Of a stretch of DNA of 64,000 nt, positions 27,436 to 36,993 are shown one piece after another. This DNA is from FEN-1297 sp963843605 (lineage in GTDB: Bacteria > Bacteroidota > Ignavibacteria > Ignavibacteriales > Ignavibacteriaceae). Position 1 is the stretch's first letter; each line of letters opens with the position of its first letter. The notes beneath the pieces were generated by a model. That model was given only the letters and a program-made list of their open reading frames with translations. It was not told the origin of the DNA and made no database searches. The position numbers and the translations under genes are program-made. The stretch covers positions 1 through 64,000 of the forward strand of contig CAWJLA010000001.1 in the NCBI GenBank assembly GCA_963843605.1, written 5' to 3'.

Positions 27436-28341
27436 CTATTTATTTTTTAAGAAAGTTCCTTTCTGTAATTCATCAAATGCTAGTTTCAGTTCCTCCTGCG
27501 TATTCATTACAATCGGACCGTACCATGCAACAGGTTCTTTAAGCGGTCTACCTGAAATTAACAGAAAGCGTATACCTTCTTCGCCTGCCTGAACTGTTAC
27601 TTCATCGCCGCTGTCGAATAAAATGAGCGACCTGTTGTCGGCTTCAGTCGGCGGTGCGGTATCAAGCCAGCCAACGCTTTCGGTGGGTACAGCCAGCGGT
27701 CCGGAAGCGTTACAGAACTTTCCTGTTCCGGCAAAGACATAAGCGAATGCGTTATTCCTGGTATCAATAGGAATTGTTTTTCGCTTACCCGGCGGAACGG
27801 AAACATCAATATAGATCGGATCGGCGGCAATCCCATCTACGGGACCTTTCTTTCCCCAGAAACTTCCGCACACAATACGCGCAACGGTACCGTCGTCTTC
27901 AGTGACTTCGGGAATTTCGTTTGACTTTATTTCCTGATAACGCGGTGTTGTCATTTTAAGAGCAGAAGGCAGATTTGCCCAGAGCTGAAAGCCGTGCATT
28001 CTTCCGCCCTTTTCACCTTTAGGCATCTCCTGATGAATAATCCCGCTGCCGGCAGTCATCCATTGAACATCACCAGAAGATATAACACCTTTATTTCCCA
28101 TACTATCGCCGTGTTCTACGCTCCCTGCCAGAACATAAGTTATTGTTTCGATGCCGCGATGAGGATGCCAGGGAAATCCGGCAAGATAATCTTCCGGACG
28201 CTCATTACGGAAATCGTCAAGAAGAAGAAACGGATCCACTTCGGCCGGATCTCCAAAACCGATAGCGCGGCGGAGACTTACTCCGGCTCCCTCAACCGTG
28301 GGCTGTGCTTTTAATATTTTTTTTACGGGTCTTATTGACAT
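27436..28341 (-). CDS. pirin family protein
   Basis: A 301-residue double-cupin pirin. Metal ligands are visible in PWHPHRGIETITYVLAGSVE (two His), EHGDSMGNKG and IIHQEMPKGEKGGRMHGFQ. Bacterial pirins of this type may act as quercetinases or redox-sensitive regulators; which applies cannot be told from sequence. AGGAG lies before the ATG. It is the most upstream of four minus-strand redox-type genes, separated by 230 bases from the next. Confidence 0.9.
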   Translation of the reverse strand: MSIRPVKKILKAQPTVEGAGVSLRRAIGFGDPAEVDPFLLLDDFRNERPEDYLAGFPWHPHRGIETITYVLAGSVEHGDSMGNKGVISSGDVQWMTAGSGIIHQEMPKGEKGGRMHGFQLWANLPSALKMTTPRYQEIKSNEIPEVTEDDGTVARIVCGSFWGKKGPVDGIAADPIYIDVSVPPGKRKTIPIDTRNNAFAYVFAGTGKFCNASGPLAVPTESVGWLDTAPPTEADNRSLILFDSGDEVTVQAGEEGIRFLLISGRPLKEPVAWYGPIVMNTQEELKLAFDELQKGTFLKNK

Positions 28342-28602
28342 AATAGACTCCTATTATTTCGTTTAATGTAAATTTTAATTCCATAAAAAATAAATAATTA
28401 TTTAAGTCAAACGATATTGTTCCCTTGTCGGTTCCAGCAAATGTCAAATGTAATTCAAGCTGAGAATATAAATTGTATTTTAAATTACGTAAAGTATTTA
28501 GATATGCAATATTATTGCCGCAACAACGGTATCTATTTTTATAGCCAGTATAATTTTATTTTCCTTACTCAAATTGACCGCGTAAATGTTTTTGGTTTGA
28601 AA

Positions 28603-28658
28603 AACCGTTGAACATGCCTCTACCTGTCGGTAGACAGGTACCGGTAGGTAGAACGGTT
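28603..28658. repeat. nested palindromic REP-like element
   Basis: A perfect 8-bp inverted repeat TACCTGTC-GGTA-GACAGGTA (28621-28640) lies inside a larger one: TCTACCT (28619-28625) with AGGTAGA (28646-28652), and AACCGTT (28603-28609) with AACGGTT (28652-28658). Two alternative hairpins are thus possible. The compact form resembles dispersed bacterial palindromic elements. The rest of 28342-28900 shows only a doubtful ORF. Confidence 0.5.
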
Positions 28659-28900
28659 ACAAAAAAACTTTTTCCATTTTCATTAATTCGAGGGTTAATG
28701 ATAAAAATATAAATGTTTCGAACTCTTTTAATGATATATAAAAACAGGCGGTTAACTTGAGTCCCTTATTTACTTGATAAAAATATCTATTTTAAATAGT
28801 TTGCCGGTTATAGTTAAGAGCAACCCCATTGATCCGCAGAAACATGGCTCAAATATGTTTTTGATTTTTTTACATTAATTATTTACGGAAGGGTTTATAT

Positions 28901-29728
28901 ATGAATAACATTCAAAACTATACAGACAAAGCAATAGAACTTTTGATGAACTATGGTCCGAAACTTATTTTAGCGATAGTTACATTAATAATCGGTCTCT
29001 GGCTTATAAAATTATTTGTCAAGGGTCTCGTCAAGACGATGGAGCGAAGTAAAATTGAAGTATCTCTGCACAAGTTTCTAATGAGTATTGTTAGCATTCT
29101 TTTAAAGGTAATGCTTGTAATAAGTGTTGCTTCGATGGTCGGGATTCAAATGACTTCGTTTATTGCAATACTGGGTGCTGCCGGTTTGGCAGTCGGTTTG
29201 GCATTACAGGGAAGTCTGGCAAATTTTGCAGGCGGAGTATTAATCCTGTTATTTAAGCCTTACAAAATCGGGGATTTTATCGATGCGGCAGGTCATATGG
29301 GATCGGTGAGTGAGATTCAAATTTTTAATACAATTTTAAAAACACCGGACAATAAGACAATCGTAATTCCAAACGGAGTATTATCAAATGCCAGTGTTAC
29401 GAATTTTTCTACCGAATCAAATAGACGCGTCGATATGATTTTCGGTATCGGTTATTCCGACGACATAAAAAAAACAAAAGAAATTCTTAATACATTAATT
29501 AAAAATGATAAAAGAATATTGAACGACCCGGAACCCGTGATCGTACTTTCGGAACTAGCAGACAGTTCCGTAAATTTTACAATACGTGTATGGTGCAATA
29601 GTGCCGATTACTGGGGAATTTACTTTGAAATGATGGAAAACGTGAAAATGGAATTTGATAAACAGGGAATATCTATTCCGTTCCCCCAACGCGATGTACA
29701 TGTGTATAATCACGGACAGGCGAATTAA
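28901..29728 (+). CDS. mscS: small-conductance mechanosensitive channel MscS
   Basis: A 275-residue channel of the size of E. coli MscS. Three membrane helices (about 18-38, 60-82 and 88-112) end in the glycine/alanine pore helix LGAAGLAVGLALQGSLANFA. It is followed by the MscS beta-domain (KPYKIGDFIDAAGHMGSVSE, TIVIPNGVLSNASVTNFS) and the C-terminal alpha/beta domain. It opens under membrane tension to release solutes during osmotic downshock. Monocistronic; ribosome site GGAAGG. Confidence 0.93.
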   Translation: MNNIQNYTDKAIELLMNYGPKLILAIVTLIIGLWLIKLFVKGLVKTMERSKIEVSLHKFLMSIVSILLKVMLVISVASMVGIQMTSFIAILGAAGLAVGLALQGSLANFAGGVLILLFKPYKIGDFIDAAGHMGSVSEIQIFNTILKTPDNKTIVIPNGVLSNASVTNFSTESNRRVDMIFGIGYSDDIKKTKEILNTLIKNDKRILNDPEPVIVLSELADSSVNFTIRVWCNSADYWGIYFEMMENVKMEFDKQGISIPFPQRDVHVYNHGQAN

Positions 29729-29776
29729 AAAGTTCAAGGTCAAGTTCATGTACGAGTTCAAGTTTAAGTTCAAGCT
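29726..29776. repeat. degenerate AAGTTC hexamer tandem repeat
   Basis: AAGTTC or close variants recur about five times with irregular spacing over 50 bases immediately after the mscS stop. A short similar stretch (AAAGTTCAAGTTTAA) occurs at 974-988. Downstream, one frame reads EENGPGSNWKSRPDSDVSGT then YYKVVMKA to a stop at 29882-29884, possibly the tail of a lost gene. Slippage repeat of no known role. Confidence 0.3.
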
Positions 29777-29885
29777 ATATATGAATTTTTATCTCGAGAA
29801 GAAAATGGTCCCGGAAGCAACTGGAAAAGCCGCCCAGATTCGGATGTTTCCGGGACTTACTATAAGGTTGTAATGAAAGCCTAAA

Positions 29886-31076
29886 TTAATTTGCGACAAG
29901 TCCTGCCCCGCCTACCGAAAGCCCGTTGACTGTTCCGACCTGAGTTAAATCTCCGCGCCCGTTATTTATCCTGAATATGCTTATAGTATTGGTGCCGTGA
30001 CTGAGCGCGTAGAGGTATTGCGAATTACCGCTGACAGCCATATCAATAGGATTAGAGCCGGTTCCGGTAGATGCCGTATTTCCGCCGTCATTAAATAATA
30101 TTAATCGTCCGTTAAATCCTATTTTGTAGCCTGAAATGTTACTGGTTCCGGTGTTTGTTGTATAGGCAAACCTTCCGTTCTTTGTAACTGCTACCCAGCA
30201 AGGAGCTGTCTGCATGTTATATACCGGTCCTGTAATTGATTTGATTCCCTGTTCACCAACCCTATAAGAAGACATAGCGCCGCCCAATGCATTACCGCCG
30301 AACGCATCCGAAACAATTAAATGGCCTCTTCTGTCGAATTCAAAACCGTAAGGTGTATTTCCCGCTGAAGTCTGCGTATGCGGCCCCGCTGCGATACCGT
30401 TATAAAGCACCGAATATGTGTCAATAGAATTAGTTGCTTTCTCCGTTACTACCAGTATTCTGCCTTCCGGGTTGAACTCAATTTGAGCAGGCTGGGCCGC
30501 ACCGCTGCTTAATGGTTTTGTTGATCCCGGGATCTGTGAAATTTTGCCGTTAGAATTAATCTTAAAGCCCGTTATGTTTCCTGATCCGCCGGCGTTTAAA
30601 ACATCTAATAACCTGCCGTGAACAGTTAAACTAATCGGTTGAGCTCCGCCAGAAGGTTCCCTGTCAATCACTGTAAGGCCGCTTCCGTTAACCGATAAAA
30701 CTGAAATGTCATTACTGCCGGCGTTAACGGCAAATAATAAATCCCCGTCGAGAACAATTGCGCCTTGTGATCCCAATCCTGCTCCAGTTCCTTTTCCGCC
30801 GGTTGAAAACGAACCTGTTAGTGCGAGTGTTCCGTTATATGATCTTTTATACATCATTACTTGATTATCACTTGCGGAGTTCGTCAATGTAAAGACCGCA
30901 TGCACACTTTCACCATGTTCGAACACTGCGTCAAGATCATTACTCCTTTTGGCTAAGGACTGTACGTTATTATCGCCCGCAGGCCCCGTTATGGAATTTA
31001 TATCATTTTTTTCACAACCTGTCAGAGCAACAAACATAAAAAGGATAAAGACGGAAAATATTTTGAAATATTTCAT
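29886..31076 (-). CDS. lactonase-like seven-bladed beta-propeller lipoprotein
   Basis: About 396 residues. A lipoprotein signal (FSVFILFMFVALTGCEKND) is followed by YVTN/6-phosphogluconolactonase-like repeats (VFTLTNSASDNQVMMYKRS, LFAVNAGSNDISVLSVNGSG, FAYTTNTGTSNISGYKIGFN, YLYALSHGTNTISIFRINNG). It is predicted to be membrane-anchored outside the cytoplasm. Similar proteins are often labelled lactonase or 3-carboxymuconate cyclase, but activity is unproven and a binding role is equally likely. ATG 31076 has GGAG before it; GTG 31082 is the alternative. Divergent from the GH13 gene. Confidence 0.75.
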   Translation of the reverse strand: MKYFKIFSVFILFMFVALTGCEKNDINSITGPAGDNNVQSLAKRSNDLDAVFEHGESVHAVFTLTNSASDNQVMMYKRSYNGTLALTGSFSTGGKGTGAGLGSQGAIVLDGDLLFAVNAGSNDISVLSVNGSGLTVIDREPSGGAQPISLTVHGRLLDVLNAGGSGNITGFKINSNGKISQIPGSTKPLSSGAAQPAQIEFNPEGRILVVTEKATNSIDTYSVLYNGIAAGPHTQTSAGNTPYGFEFDRRGHLIVSDAFGGNALGGAMSSYRVGEQGIKSITGPVYNMQTAPCWVAVTKNGRFAYTTNTGTSNISGYKIGFNGRLILFNDGGNTASTGTGSNPIDMAVSGNSQYLYALSHGTNTISIFRINNGRGDLTQVGTVNGLSVGGAGLVAN

Positions 31077-31250
31077 ACACACTCCAAGTTTAATTATTAT
31101 TAAAATTGTTCGGATGATAATATCAAATTAAACGGTCACGAAATTATCACGAAAGGCTAAAGAATTTTAACTATTTAAAGCATTACAAGTTATGGATGTA
31201 ATAACCGTGTAATTTCTGCTTGCTATTCAAAGTAAATTTAAATACATTTT

Positions 31251-31273
31251 TCGGGTGAATGCTTTTCACCCGA
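31251..31273. promoter_or_regulatory. 9-bp perfect hairpin between divergent genes
   Basis: TCGGGTGAA (31251-31259) and TTCACCCGA (31265-31273) surround TGCTT. It lies 175 bases from the lipoprotein start and 168 bases from the GH13 start, almost exactly midway between these divergent genes. No T-run follows on either strand, so an operator or mRNA leader structure is more likely than a terminator. Confidence 0.35.
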
Positions 31274-31440
31274 TACTTACCTTTCAATTCAAGCATTCAT
31301 TGTGCAATTCTATCTGTTCATTTATTTATAATTTAATATTAATGTGCTTTGTGTACTCATTGGAAAATTCAATCGGGAAATATATTTCTGATATTTAAGA
31401 TAATGCTGTTGAGAATTATTTGATTTTGGAAGGATGAATT

Positions 31441-33282
31441 ATGTTTTACATGAAGAACAAACTTGGTTCGTGGCAGGTAGGTAATGATACGGCAAAAGGA
31501 AGCGTAGAGTTTAAAATATTCTTTCCAAAGGGCTGGGACCCTCAAATCAAATCGATCCGGGTCTCGGGCGACTTCCAGTCGCAAATCTCTTCAAACCCAG
31601 ATTGGGATTTTCAATCTGGTTTTGAATTAACGGAAATTGAAATAAATGAAGGATCAATCTGGAGCTATAAAACTTCAGCCGAACTTAATGCCGGTTTTTA
31701 TCAGTACAAATACTACTTTACTTTTAACGACGGCACAGTAAGAATAATTTCAGACCCATGTTCAAGGTACGGCGGAACCGATAGTCAGAATGCTGCTTTT
31801 GTAATAGGAGGAAGCAGGCCGCAGGATAATATTGTCAGTCCGCTGAAAGCCGGAAGGAAACACATTCGTGATCTTAGCATATATGAATTGAATCTCGACG
31901 ATTTTACCGCCGGATACCGCGGCAAACGTGCACCAATCGACGCGGTTGTCGATAAGCTCGACTACATTAAAAACCTCGGTTTTAACGCAATATTATTTAT
32001 GCCCTGGACGGCATGGAAGAACCGGGACTTCGACTGGGGATATGAACCTTTCCAATTTTTCGCGGTCGAATACAGGTATGCTAATGACATCGATCATCCT
32101 TCCGAAAAAATATCGTGGCTTAAAAAATTAATAAATGAGTGCCACGACCGCGATCTTCACGTGATTATGGACGGTGTATATAATCATGTAAGCAACTATT
32201 TTCCTTACAAGCAAATGTATCTCAACACAGCCGACTGCCCGTTTACAGGTGAGTACGGCGGCGCATTTCCCGGGCTTCAGGATTTAAATTTTTATAACGA
32301 CTGTACCAACCGGTTTATACTTGACGTTTGTATATACTGGATGGACGTTTTTAAAATCGACGGAATTCGCTTCGATAATACTGTCAACTATTATGTTGCG
32401 GGAAATCCAAACGGACTGCGTAGAATTCTCAGCGGAATAAAAGACTATCTTGATTCGGCGGGAGAAAATAATTTTTCTTTAACTATTGAGCACCTTCGCG
32501 AAGATGCCGCCTGGCAGGTAAATAATTCACAAGCTAACAGTTATTGGGATAACGATCTTTACGGCTGTACATTCGATTACTTATGGCGGAACACCATAGA
32601 TTCAAAACTATTAAATTCATTAAACAACCAAAGATTTTTAGAATCTCGAGATAAAACACCAACAGCATATTTATCCAACCATGATCATTCGCAGATTATC
32701 TGGCGGACGGGTGCGAATAATAATTCAGGTTTCAATAAATGGTATAAAATCCAGCCTTATTTATTTTTATTATACACTTGTACGGCAGTCCCTCTTTCTT
32801 ATAACGGTGCCGAGTTCGGTGAATGTTACTGGCTTCCCGAAAGCGATAACGGAACCGGCAGAAGAGTAGCTCCGAGACCGCTGCGCTGGAAATTCACAAC
32901 CGATAAGATCGGGATCTCACTTTTAAGTTTATATAAACAACTTAATGAAATACGAAACCAATATGCCGGCTTAAGATCCGTAAATTTTTACCCACAGCAG
33001 TGGGATGAATGGCAAAAGGAATTTAACCCGCAGGGATACGGTGTTGATGAAGCAAGGCAAATCGTAATTTATCACAGATGGGGTAATGATGAAAATGGAG
33101 TACTTCAAAAATTTATTATAGTCCTGAATTTCTCGGATCAGCCGCAGGAGATCTCTGTTCCGTTGCCCGAAAACGGAGTATGGACGGATCTTCTGAGCGA
33201 CAATAATTGGAAACCTGAAGTAAGCAACTGGAATTTATGTTTTAAGATTGAAAGCAACTGGGGACATATATTCTTCCGATAA
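31441..33282 (+). CDS. alpha-amylase family glycoside hydrolase (GH13)
   Basis: A 613-residue GH13 enzyme without a signal peptide. It has an N-terminal CBM48-like sandwich (KIFFPKGWDPQIKSIRVSGD, AGFYQYKYYFTFNDGTVR) and then the catalytic barrel. The four conserved regions are visible: DGVYNHV, DGIRFDNT with nucleophile Asp, TIEHL with the acid Glu, and YLSNHDH. The C-terminus is a beta-domain (IVLNFSDQPQEISVPLPENG). It acts on alpha-glucans, probably branched or intracellular oligosaccharides. GGAAGGA precedes the ATG. A secreted nuclease follows 35 bases later. Confidence 0.88.
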   Translation: MFYMKNKLGSWQVGNDTAKGSVEFKIFFPKGWDPQIKSIRVSGDFQSQISSNPDWDFQSGFELTEIEINEGSIWSYKTSAELNAGFYQYKYYFTFNDGTVRIISDPCSRYGGTDSQNAAFVIGGSRPQDNIVSPLKAGRKHIRDLSIYELNLDDFTAGYRGKRAPIDAVVDKLDYIKNLGFNAILFMPWTAWKNRDFDWGYEPFQFFAVEYRYANDIDHPSEKISWLKKLINECHDRDLHVIMDGVYNHVSNYFPYKQMYLNTADCPFTGEYGGAFPGLQDLNFYNDCTNRFILDVCIYWMDVFKIDGIRFDNTVNYYVAGNPNGLRRILSGIKDYLDSAGENNFSLTIEHLREDAAWQVNNSQANSYWDNDLYGCTFDYLWRNTIDSKLLNSLNNQRFLESRDKTPTAYLSNHDHSQIIWRTGANNNSGFNKWYKIQPYLFLLYTCTAVPLSYNGAEFGECYWLPESDNGTGRRVAPRPLRWKFTTDKIGISLLSLYKQLNEIRNQYAGLRSVNFYPQQWDEWQKEFNPQGYGVDEARQIVIYHRWGNDENGVLQKFIIVLNFSDQPQEISVPLPENGVWTDLLSDNNWKPEVSNWNLCFKIESNWGHIFFR

Positions 33283-33317
33283 TATTAACTATCAGACAAC
33301 TTAATCGGGGATTAAAA

Positions 33318-34058
33318 GTGAAGCATACCAATTTATACTCTGTAATATTTTCCTTAATTTTTATAATAACCGTAAAAGCGCAATTTAATTATCTGCCTGC
33401 CCCCGTTGGAAATCATCAAATTGTAAAGCATAGTCAATTTTCACTTTCTTATAACGAGGAAAATGAACAGGCGGACTGGGTTGCTTATGAACTTACGGTA
33501 AGAGAAACGGAAATAAAAAGAAAACGATGTGACTGCTTTAAACAAGATGATTCGGTTGTCACCGGCAGTGCTAAGCCTTCAGATTATATTTCAACAGGAT
33601 TTGATAAAGGCCATCTTTCACCCGCGGCAGATAATAATATTTCGGATTCCGCAAATGCCGAATCATTTCTGATGTCAAACATAAGTCCGCAGCTTCCGGG
33701 ATTTAACAGGGGAATATGGAGCGATCTTGAGGACTGGGTAAGGCTTCAGGCTTTAACCTATAACAGAATTTATGTGGTCTCCGGTCCGGTTTTTATAAAC
33801 GATCTAGGAAAATTAGGAAGCGACAGTGTTGCTATACCTGGTTATTTCTATAAAGTTCTTCTCCGGTTCGACGGAAATAAAGCCAAAACAATTGCATTTC
33901 TTATACCGCAAATCGGTGCAACCGGAAAAATTAACGATTATATTGTTACCGTGAATACCATTGAGACTCTTACCGGAATCGACTTTTTCCCGGCTCTCGA
34001 TAACTCCGAAGAAAATAAGATAGAATCTCAATTTGAACCAAACAAATGGGGATTTTAG
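33318..34058 (+). CDS. secreted DNA/RNA non-specific endonuclease (NUC family)
   Basis: A 246-residue exported nuclease. The signal peptide (YSVIFSLIFIITVKAQ) is followed by the beta-beta-alpha-metal domain with STGFDKGHLSPAADN, where His is the general base (DRGH motif with Lys for Arg), and the metal-binding Asn in ISPQLPGFNRGIWSDLED. It starts with GTG 33318 behind GGGGA and closely follows the GH13 gene. It probably degrades extracellular nucleic acids for nutrients. Confidence 0.9.
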   Translation: MKHTNLYSVIFSLIFIITVKAQFNYLPAPVGNHQIVKHSQFSLSYNEENEQADWVAYELTVRETEIKRKRCDCFKQDDSVVTGSAKPSDYISTGFDKGHLSPAADNNISDSANAESFLMSNISPQLPGFNRGIWSDLEDWVRLQALTYNRIYVVSGPVFINDLGKLGSDSVAIPGYFYKVLLRFDGNKAKTIAFLIPQIGATGKINDYIVTVNTIETLTGIDFFPALDNSEENKIESQFEPNKWGF

Positions 34059-34329
34059 CAGGCCCTCATGCCGGCCGTAAAAATATTTTCACCGATCGGA
34101 ATCCGATGCTCATAATTGAACTGCAAGTCTATTATGCCGGACAAACCGGAGACTAGATATTATAAATCCCATAGACATAAAACAGTGTCTACTCCCTTTC
34201 ATTTTATATGGTGCCGACTTCTTAATAACGCTTCCGGATGAAACACTAATTTCAGTCACTCACCATTTACGAATTGATATAACACCGGTAAGAATATTTT
34301 GTGTTTTACTCAGGCGTCATGCGGTAAAA

Positions 34330-34680
34330 TCACTGATGAACAGGTTCAAAACTTTTTAGCGCTTCTTCCATCGAACCATAGTTTTCAAATATCTGGTTCA
34401 GTCTGGTTATGCTTAATACACCCTTTACCTTATGTCCGGAATTTACCAGCTTTAGCTCTCCGCCGCCGTTCTTAACAGTTGTGTAACCTCCCACTAGTAT
34501 GCCTATTCCGTTACTGTTGATGAATTTTATATCGGACATATCAACTATAATATTTTTTTTGTCCTGTTTGAGCAGATTCAGCAAGGTTTCTTTAAATTCG
34601 GCAGCAAAAGGTCCGCCTTCTATTTTTCCTTTTAATTCGACTATTGCTGCGTTATACTTTTCATGAACTTTGGTATTCAT
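34330..34680 (-). CDS. STAS-domain anti-anti-sigma factor
   Basis: A 116-residue single STAS domain: KGKIEGGPFAAEF, IIVDMSDIKFINSNGIGILV and the C-terminal helix. The Ser in FINSNG is at the position phosphorylated in RsbV/SpoIIAA-type proteins. It would be phosphorylated by an RsbW-like kinase and dephosphorylated by a SpoIIE-type phosphatase, both encoded 4-11 kb away. A strong AAAGGAGG precedes the ATG. Monocistronic. Neither 34059-34329 nor 34681-35199 shows another gene. Confidence 0.9.
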   Translation of the reverse strand: MNTKVHEKYNAAIVELKGKIEGGPFAAEFKETLLNLLKQDKKNIIVDMSDIKFINSNGIGILVGGYTTVKNGGGELKLVNSGHKVKGVLSITRLNQIFENYGSMEEALKSFEPVHQ

Positions 34681-35199
34681 ATATTTCCTCCTTTATAAAT
34701 TAAATAATTAGCTAAGCATGATTGATGAATTATTAATCCATCGATAAATACTTCCTTAACGTAAATTTCATCCTATGCAGAGTATAGCAAGATTATATCT
34801 ACGACCGGTTTTTCAGAGTTATTACAATCAGAATTTGAAATCGGCAAGTTTTAAATTGTGCTTCATTCCAAACTAAAGACGGTTAAACGGCGAAAAGCAT
34901 TTGAGAAGATATTACGAAATAATAAATCAAGATACTACTTCTTTTTATAATTTAATTATAAACCGTAGATATTCTTATTTAAATAGATTAACCACAAATG
35001 TTGAATTTCTCAACAATTTTACTTTTTAAAACATCGCCTCAAACTTAAGGGCCTCATTTTTAGAAGAATGTGGTTGAGAAGGCATTAAATTTATGAGCGG
35101 AATAATCATTTTTATAAAAATTTCGCATTCTAAGCATAAAATTATTTTATAATTATTCGATAATTAACTACAAACCATACAAGTTTAAAGGGAAGTCGA

Positions 35200-35583
35200 A
35201 TGATTAAAATCGTACAAACTATATTTTTATTTCTGATCTTTAGTTTCTTATTTATAGATTCGGCTTTTTCGCAGCAGGAAGCTTATCTTGCATTTGCCGA
35301 AGTTATGCCTCAACCTGTAGGCGGAATTACATCAATCTACAAGCATATAGTTTATCCCGAAACAGCTAGAGAAGCTCACCTAGAAGGAAAAGTTTACCTG
35401 CTGGTTTATATTAGTGAAGAAGGCAAGGTTGATAATGTTACAATTATCAAAGGACTGGGTCTCGGATGCGACAAAGCAGCCGTTGATGCAGTAAAGAGCG
35501 AGAACTTTACCCCTGGTGAACACAACGGTAAAAAGGTAAAGGTGAAGCTTGCGATACCCATTTCTTTTCAGCTGGATCATTAA
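35200..35583 (+). CDS. exported TonB C-terminal domain protein
   Basis: A 127-residue protein with an N-terminal signal or anchor (IFLFLIFSFLFIDSAFSQ) and a TonB C-terminal domain: YPETAREAHLEGKVYLLVYI, VTIIKGLGLGCDKAAVDAVK, and IPISFQL. The proline-rich spacer of true TonB is missing, and the signal looks cleavable, so it may not transduce energy. A stand-alone periplasmic TonB-like domain is common in this phylum. Followed by a terminator. Confidence 0.82.
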   Translation: MIKIVQTIFLFLIFSFLFIDSAFSQQEAYLAFAEVMPQPVGGITSIYKHIVYPETAREAHLEGKVYLLVYISEEGKVDNVTIIKGLGLGCDKAAVDAVKSENFTPGEHNGKKVKVKLAIPISFQLDH

Positions 35584-35670
35584 TTTATTCATAGAATCTT
35601 TCAAGTAACCATAATTAGTTACAACTCAAGTTGATCGGCTAAATGCAGAATAATATCGGACCTACATTTT

Positions 35671-35709
35671 AGCGCCAAGCTTAAAAAGCAAGGCGCTGAG
35701 TTATTTTTT
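35671..35709 (+). terminator. rho-independent terminator of the TonB-domain gene
   Basis: AGCGCC (35671-35676) pairs with GGCGCT (35692-35697) around an AAGCTTAAAAAGCAA loop that can itself pair, followed by GAGTTATTTTTTA. It lies 88 bases after the stop codon. The remaining sequence to 35962 shows nothing else. Confidence 0.55.
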
Positions 35710-35962
35710 AGCGAGATTTTTGTAATTACATTCATATTCTTTTCTTTATCTGCGTGCTAACTTTTTTCTTGCTTAAGGTTGTCGTTTTATATAGCTTCTT
35801 ACAAAACATTTCCGGGACCCTGATAAATTACCTCATAAGTAATGTGCAACTAATATTGTCTGAAATTCTTCCTTATAATAAATAAATAGCGGACAAAAAC
35901 TAGTACTCTTAAAGTAGTAGCAATTTTATTTGGTTATAATAAATAAAACCTTCTTTTAAAAA

Positions 35963-36901
35963 ATGAAAACACAATTAAAAGATAAAATTATAATTTGGCT
36001 GCTCGAAGGAGATAGTTCAATAAAATATCAAACCTACAGAGATCTTTTGGGATTAGAAAGGATTGATTTAAAAAATAATATTTCAAAGGAAGGATGGGGA
36101 TTGAGATTATTGTCATTTAGAAATGAGAACGGCCATTGGGGAAAGGGATTTTACCAGCCGAAGTGGACATCTTCACATTATACTTTATTGGATTTAAAAA
36201 ATTTTAACATTGATCCTTCAATTAAAGAGATAAAAGATACCGTCTCTCTAATTATTAAATACAACAAATCCGAAGACGGCGGCGTCAACCCTTCAGGTAC
36301 AATTAAAAACAGCGATGTTTGCATAAACGGCATGTTCTTAAATTACGCCGCATATTTTAACACGAATAGTGATGAATTAAAATCGGTTGTCGATTTTATA
36401 CTTTCCCAACGAATGAATGACGGCGGATTTAATTGTCATTCCAATAGAAAAGGTGCAGAGCACAGTTCACTGCACACTACATTATCCGTGATTGAAGGTA
36501 TTTCGGAATATGCTAAGAACGGTTATAAATACCGCATAAGGGAATTAAAAAATGCCGAATCGGAATCCAGGGAATTTTTGCTTCGACATAGACTGTTTAA
36601 ATCACACCGGACCGGTAATATTATTAAAAATCAATTTATACGTTTTTCTTTTCCCTCAAGATGGTATTATGATATCCTCCGCTCGATGGATTATTTTAGA
36701 ATCGCTAAAGTTAAATATGACGAAAGAATGCATGATGCAATTACTATAATTCTAAAGAAAAGAGATAAAGACGGCAAATGGAAACTTCAAGCTAATCACA
36801 AAGGCAGAATGCATTTTGAAATGGAAACGGTAGGCGAGCAAAGCCGCTGGAATACATTGAGAGCTCTAAGAATTTTAAAGTTTTACGGAATAAATGATTA
36901 A
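35963..36901 (+). CDS. hypothetical protein with prenyltransferase-like alpha-toroid repeats
   Basis: A 312-residue cytoplasmic protein. Repeated phrases such as FRNENGHWGKGFYQPKWTSS, YNKSEDGGVNPSG, RMNDGGFNCHSNR and RDKDGKWKLQANHK have the QW/terpene-cyclase repeat pattern (GGF or GxW after an acidic loop) of alpha-alpha barrels. The DXDD motif of squalene-hopene cyclases is not seen, so an enzyme of that class is unlikely. No signal peptide. Such proteins are usually called hypothetical; function is unknown. The gene stands alone, followed by an acetyltransferase 92 bases later. Confidence 0.7.
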   Translation: MKTQLKDKIIIWLLEGDSSIKYQTYRDLLGLERIDLKNNISKEGWGLRLLSFRNENGHWGKGFYQPKWTSSHYTLLDLKNFNIDPSIKEIKDTVSLIIKYNKSEDGGVNPSGTIKNSDVCINGMFLNYAAYFNTNSDELKSVVDFILSQRMNDGGFNCHSNRKGAEHSSLHTTLSVIEGISEYAKNGYKYRIRELKNAESESREFLLRHRLFKSHRTGNIIKNQFIRFSFPSRWYYDILRSMDYFRIAKVKYDERMHDAITIILKKRDKDGKWKLQANHKGRMHFEMETVGEQSRWNTLRALRILKFYGIND

Positions 36902-36993
36902 GATATCTATTCCTCTGACCATACACCGACGCATCCATACTAAAATAGGGTTTATAATTTTAAAAAGACTAATTTATTAAAACAGGTGTTTCA

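Noticed and set aside
28417..28611. 64-codon plus-strand ORF before the palindromic element.
   Set aside because: No start signal and unlikely residue content; it ends inside the palindromic element.
33318..34058. Secreted nuclease as a defence or interbacterial toxin.
   Set aside because: It has an ordinary signal peptide and no immunity gene; nutrient scavenging is simpler.
36250..36850. Possible squalene-hopene cyclase or prenyltransferase activity of the toroid protein.
   Set aside because: Only the structural repeat pattern is present; the DXDD catalytic motif is not visible.
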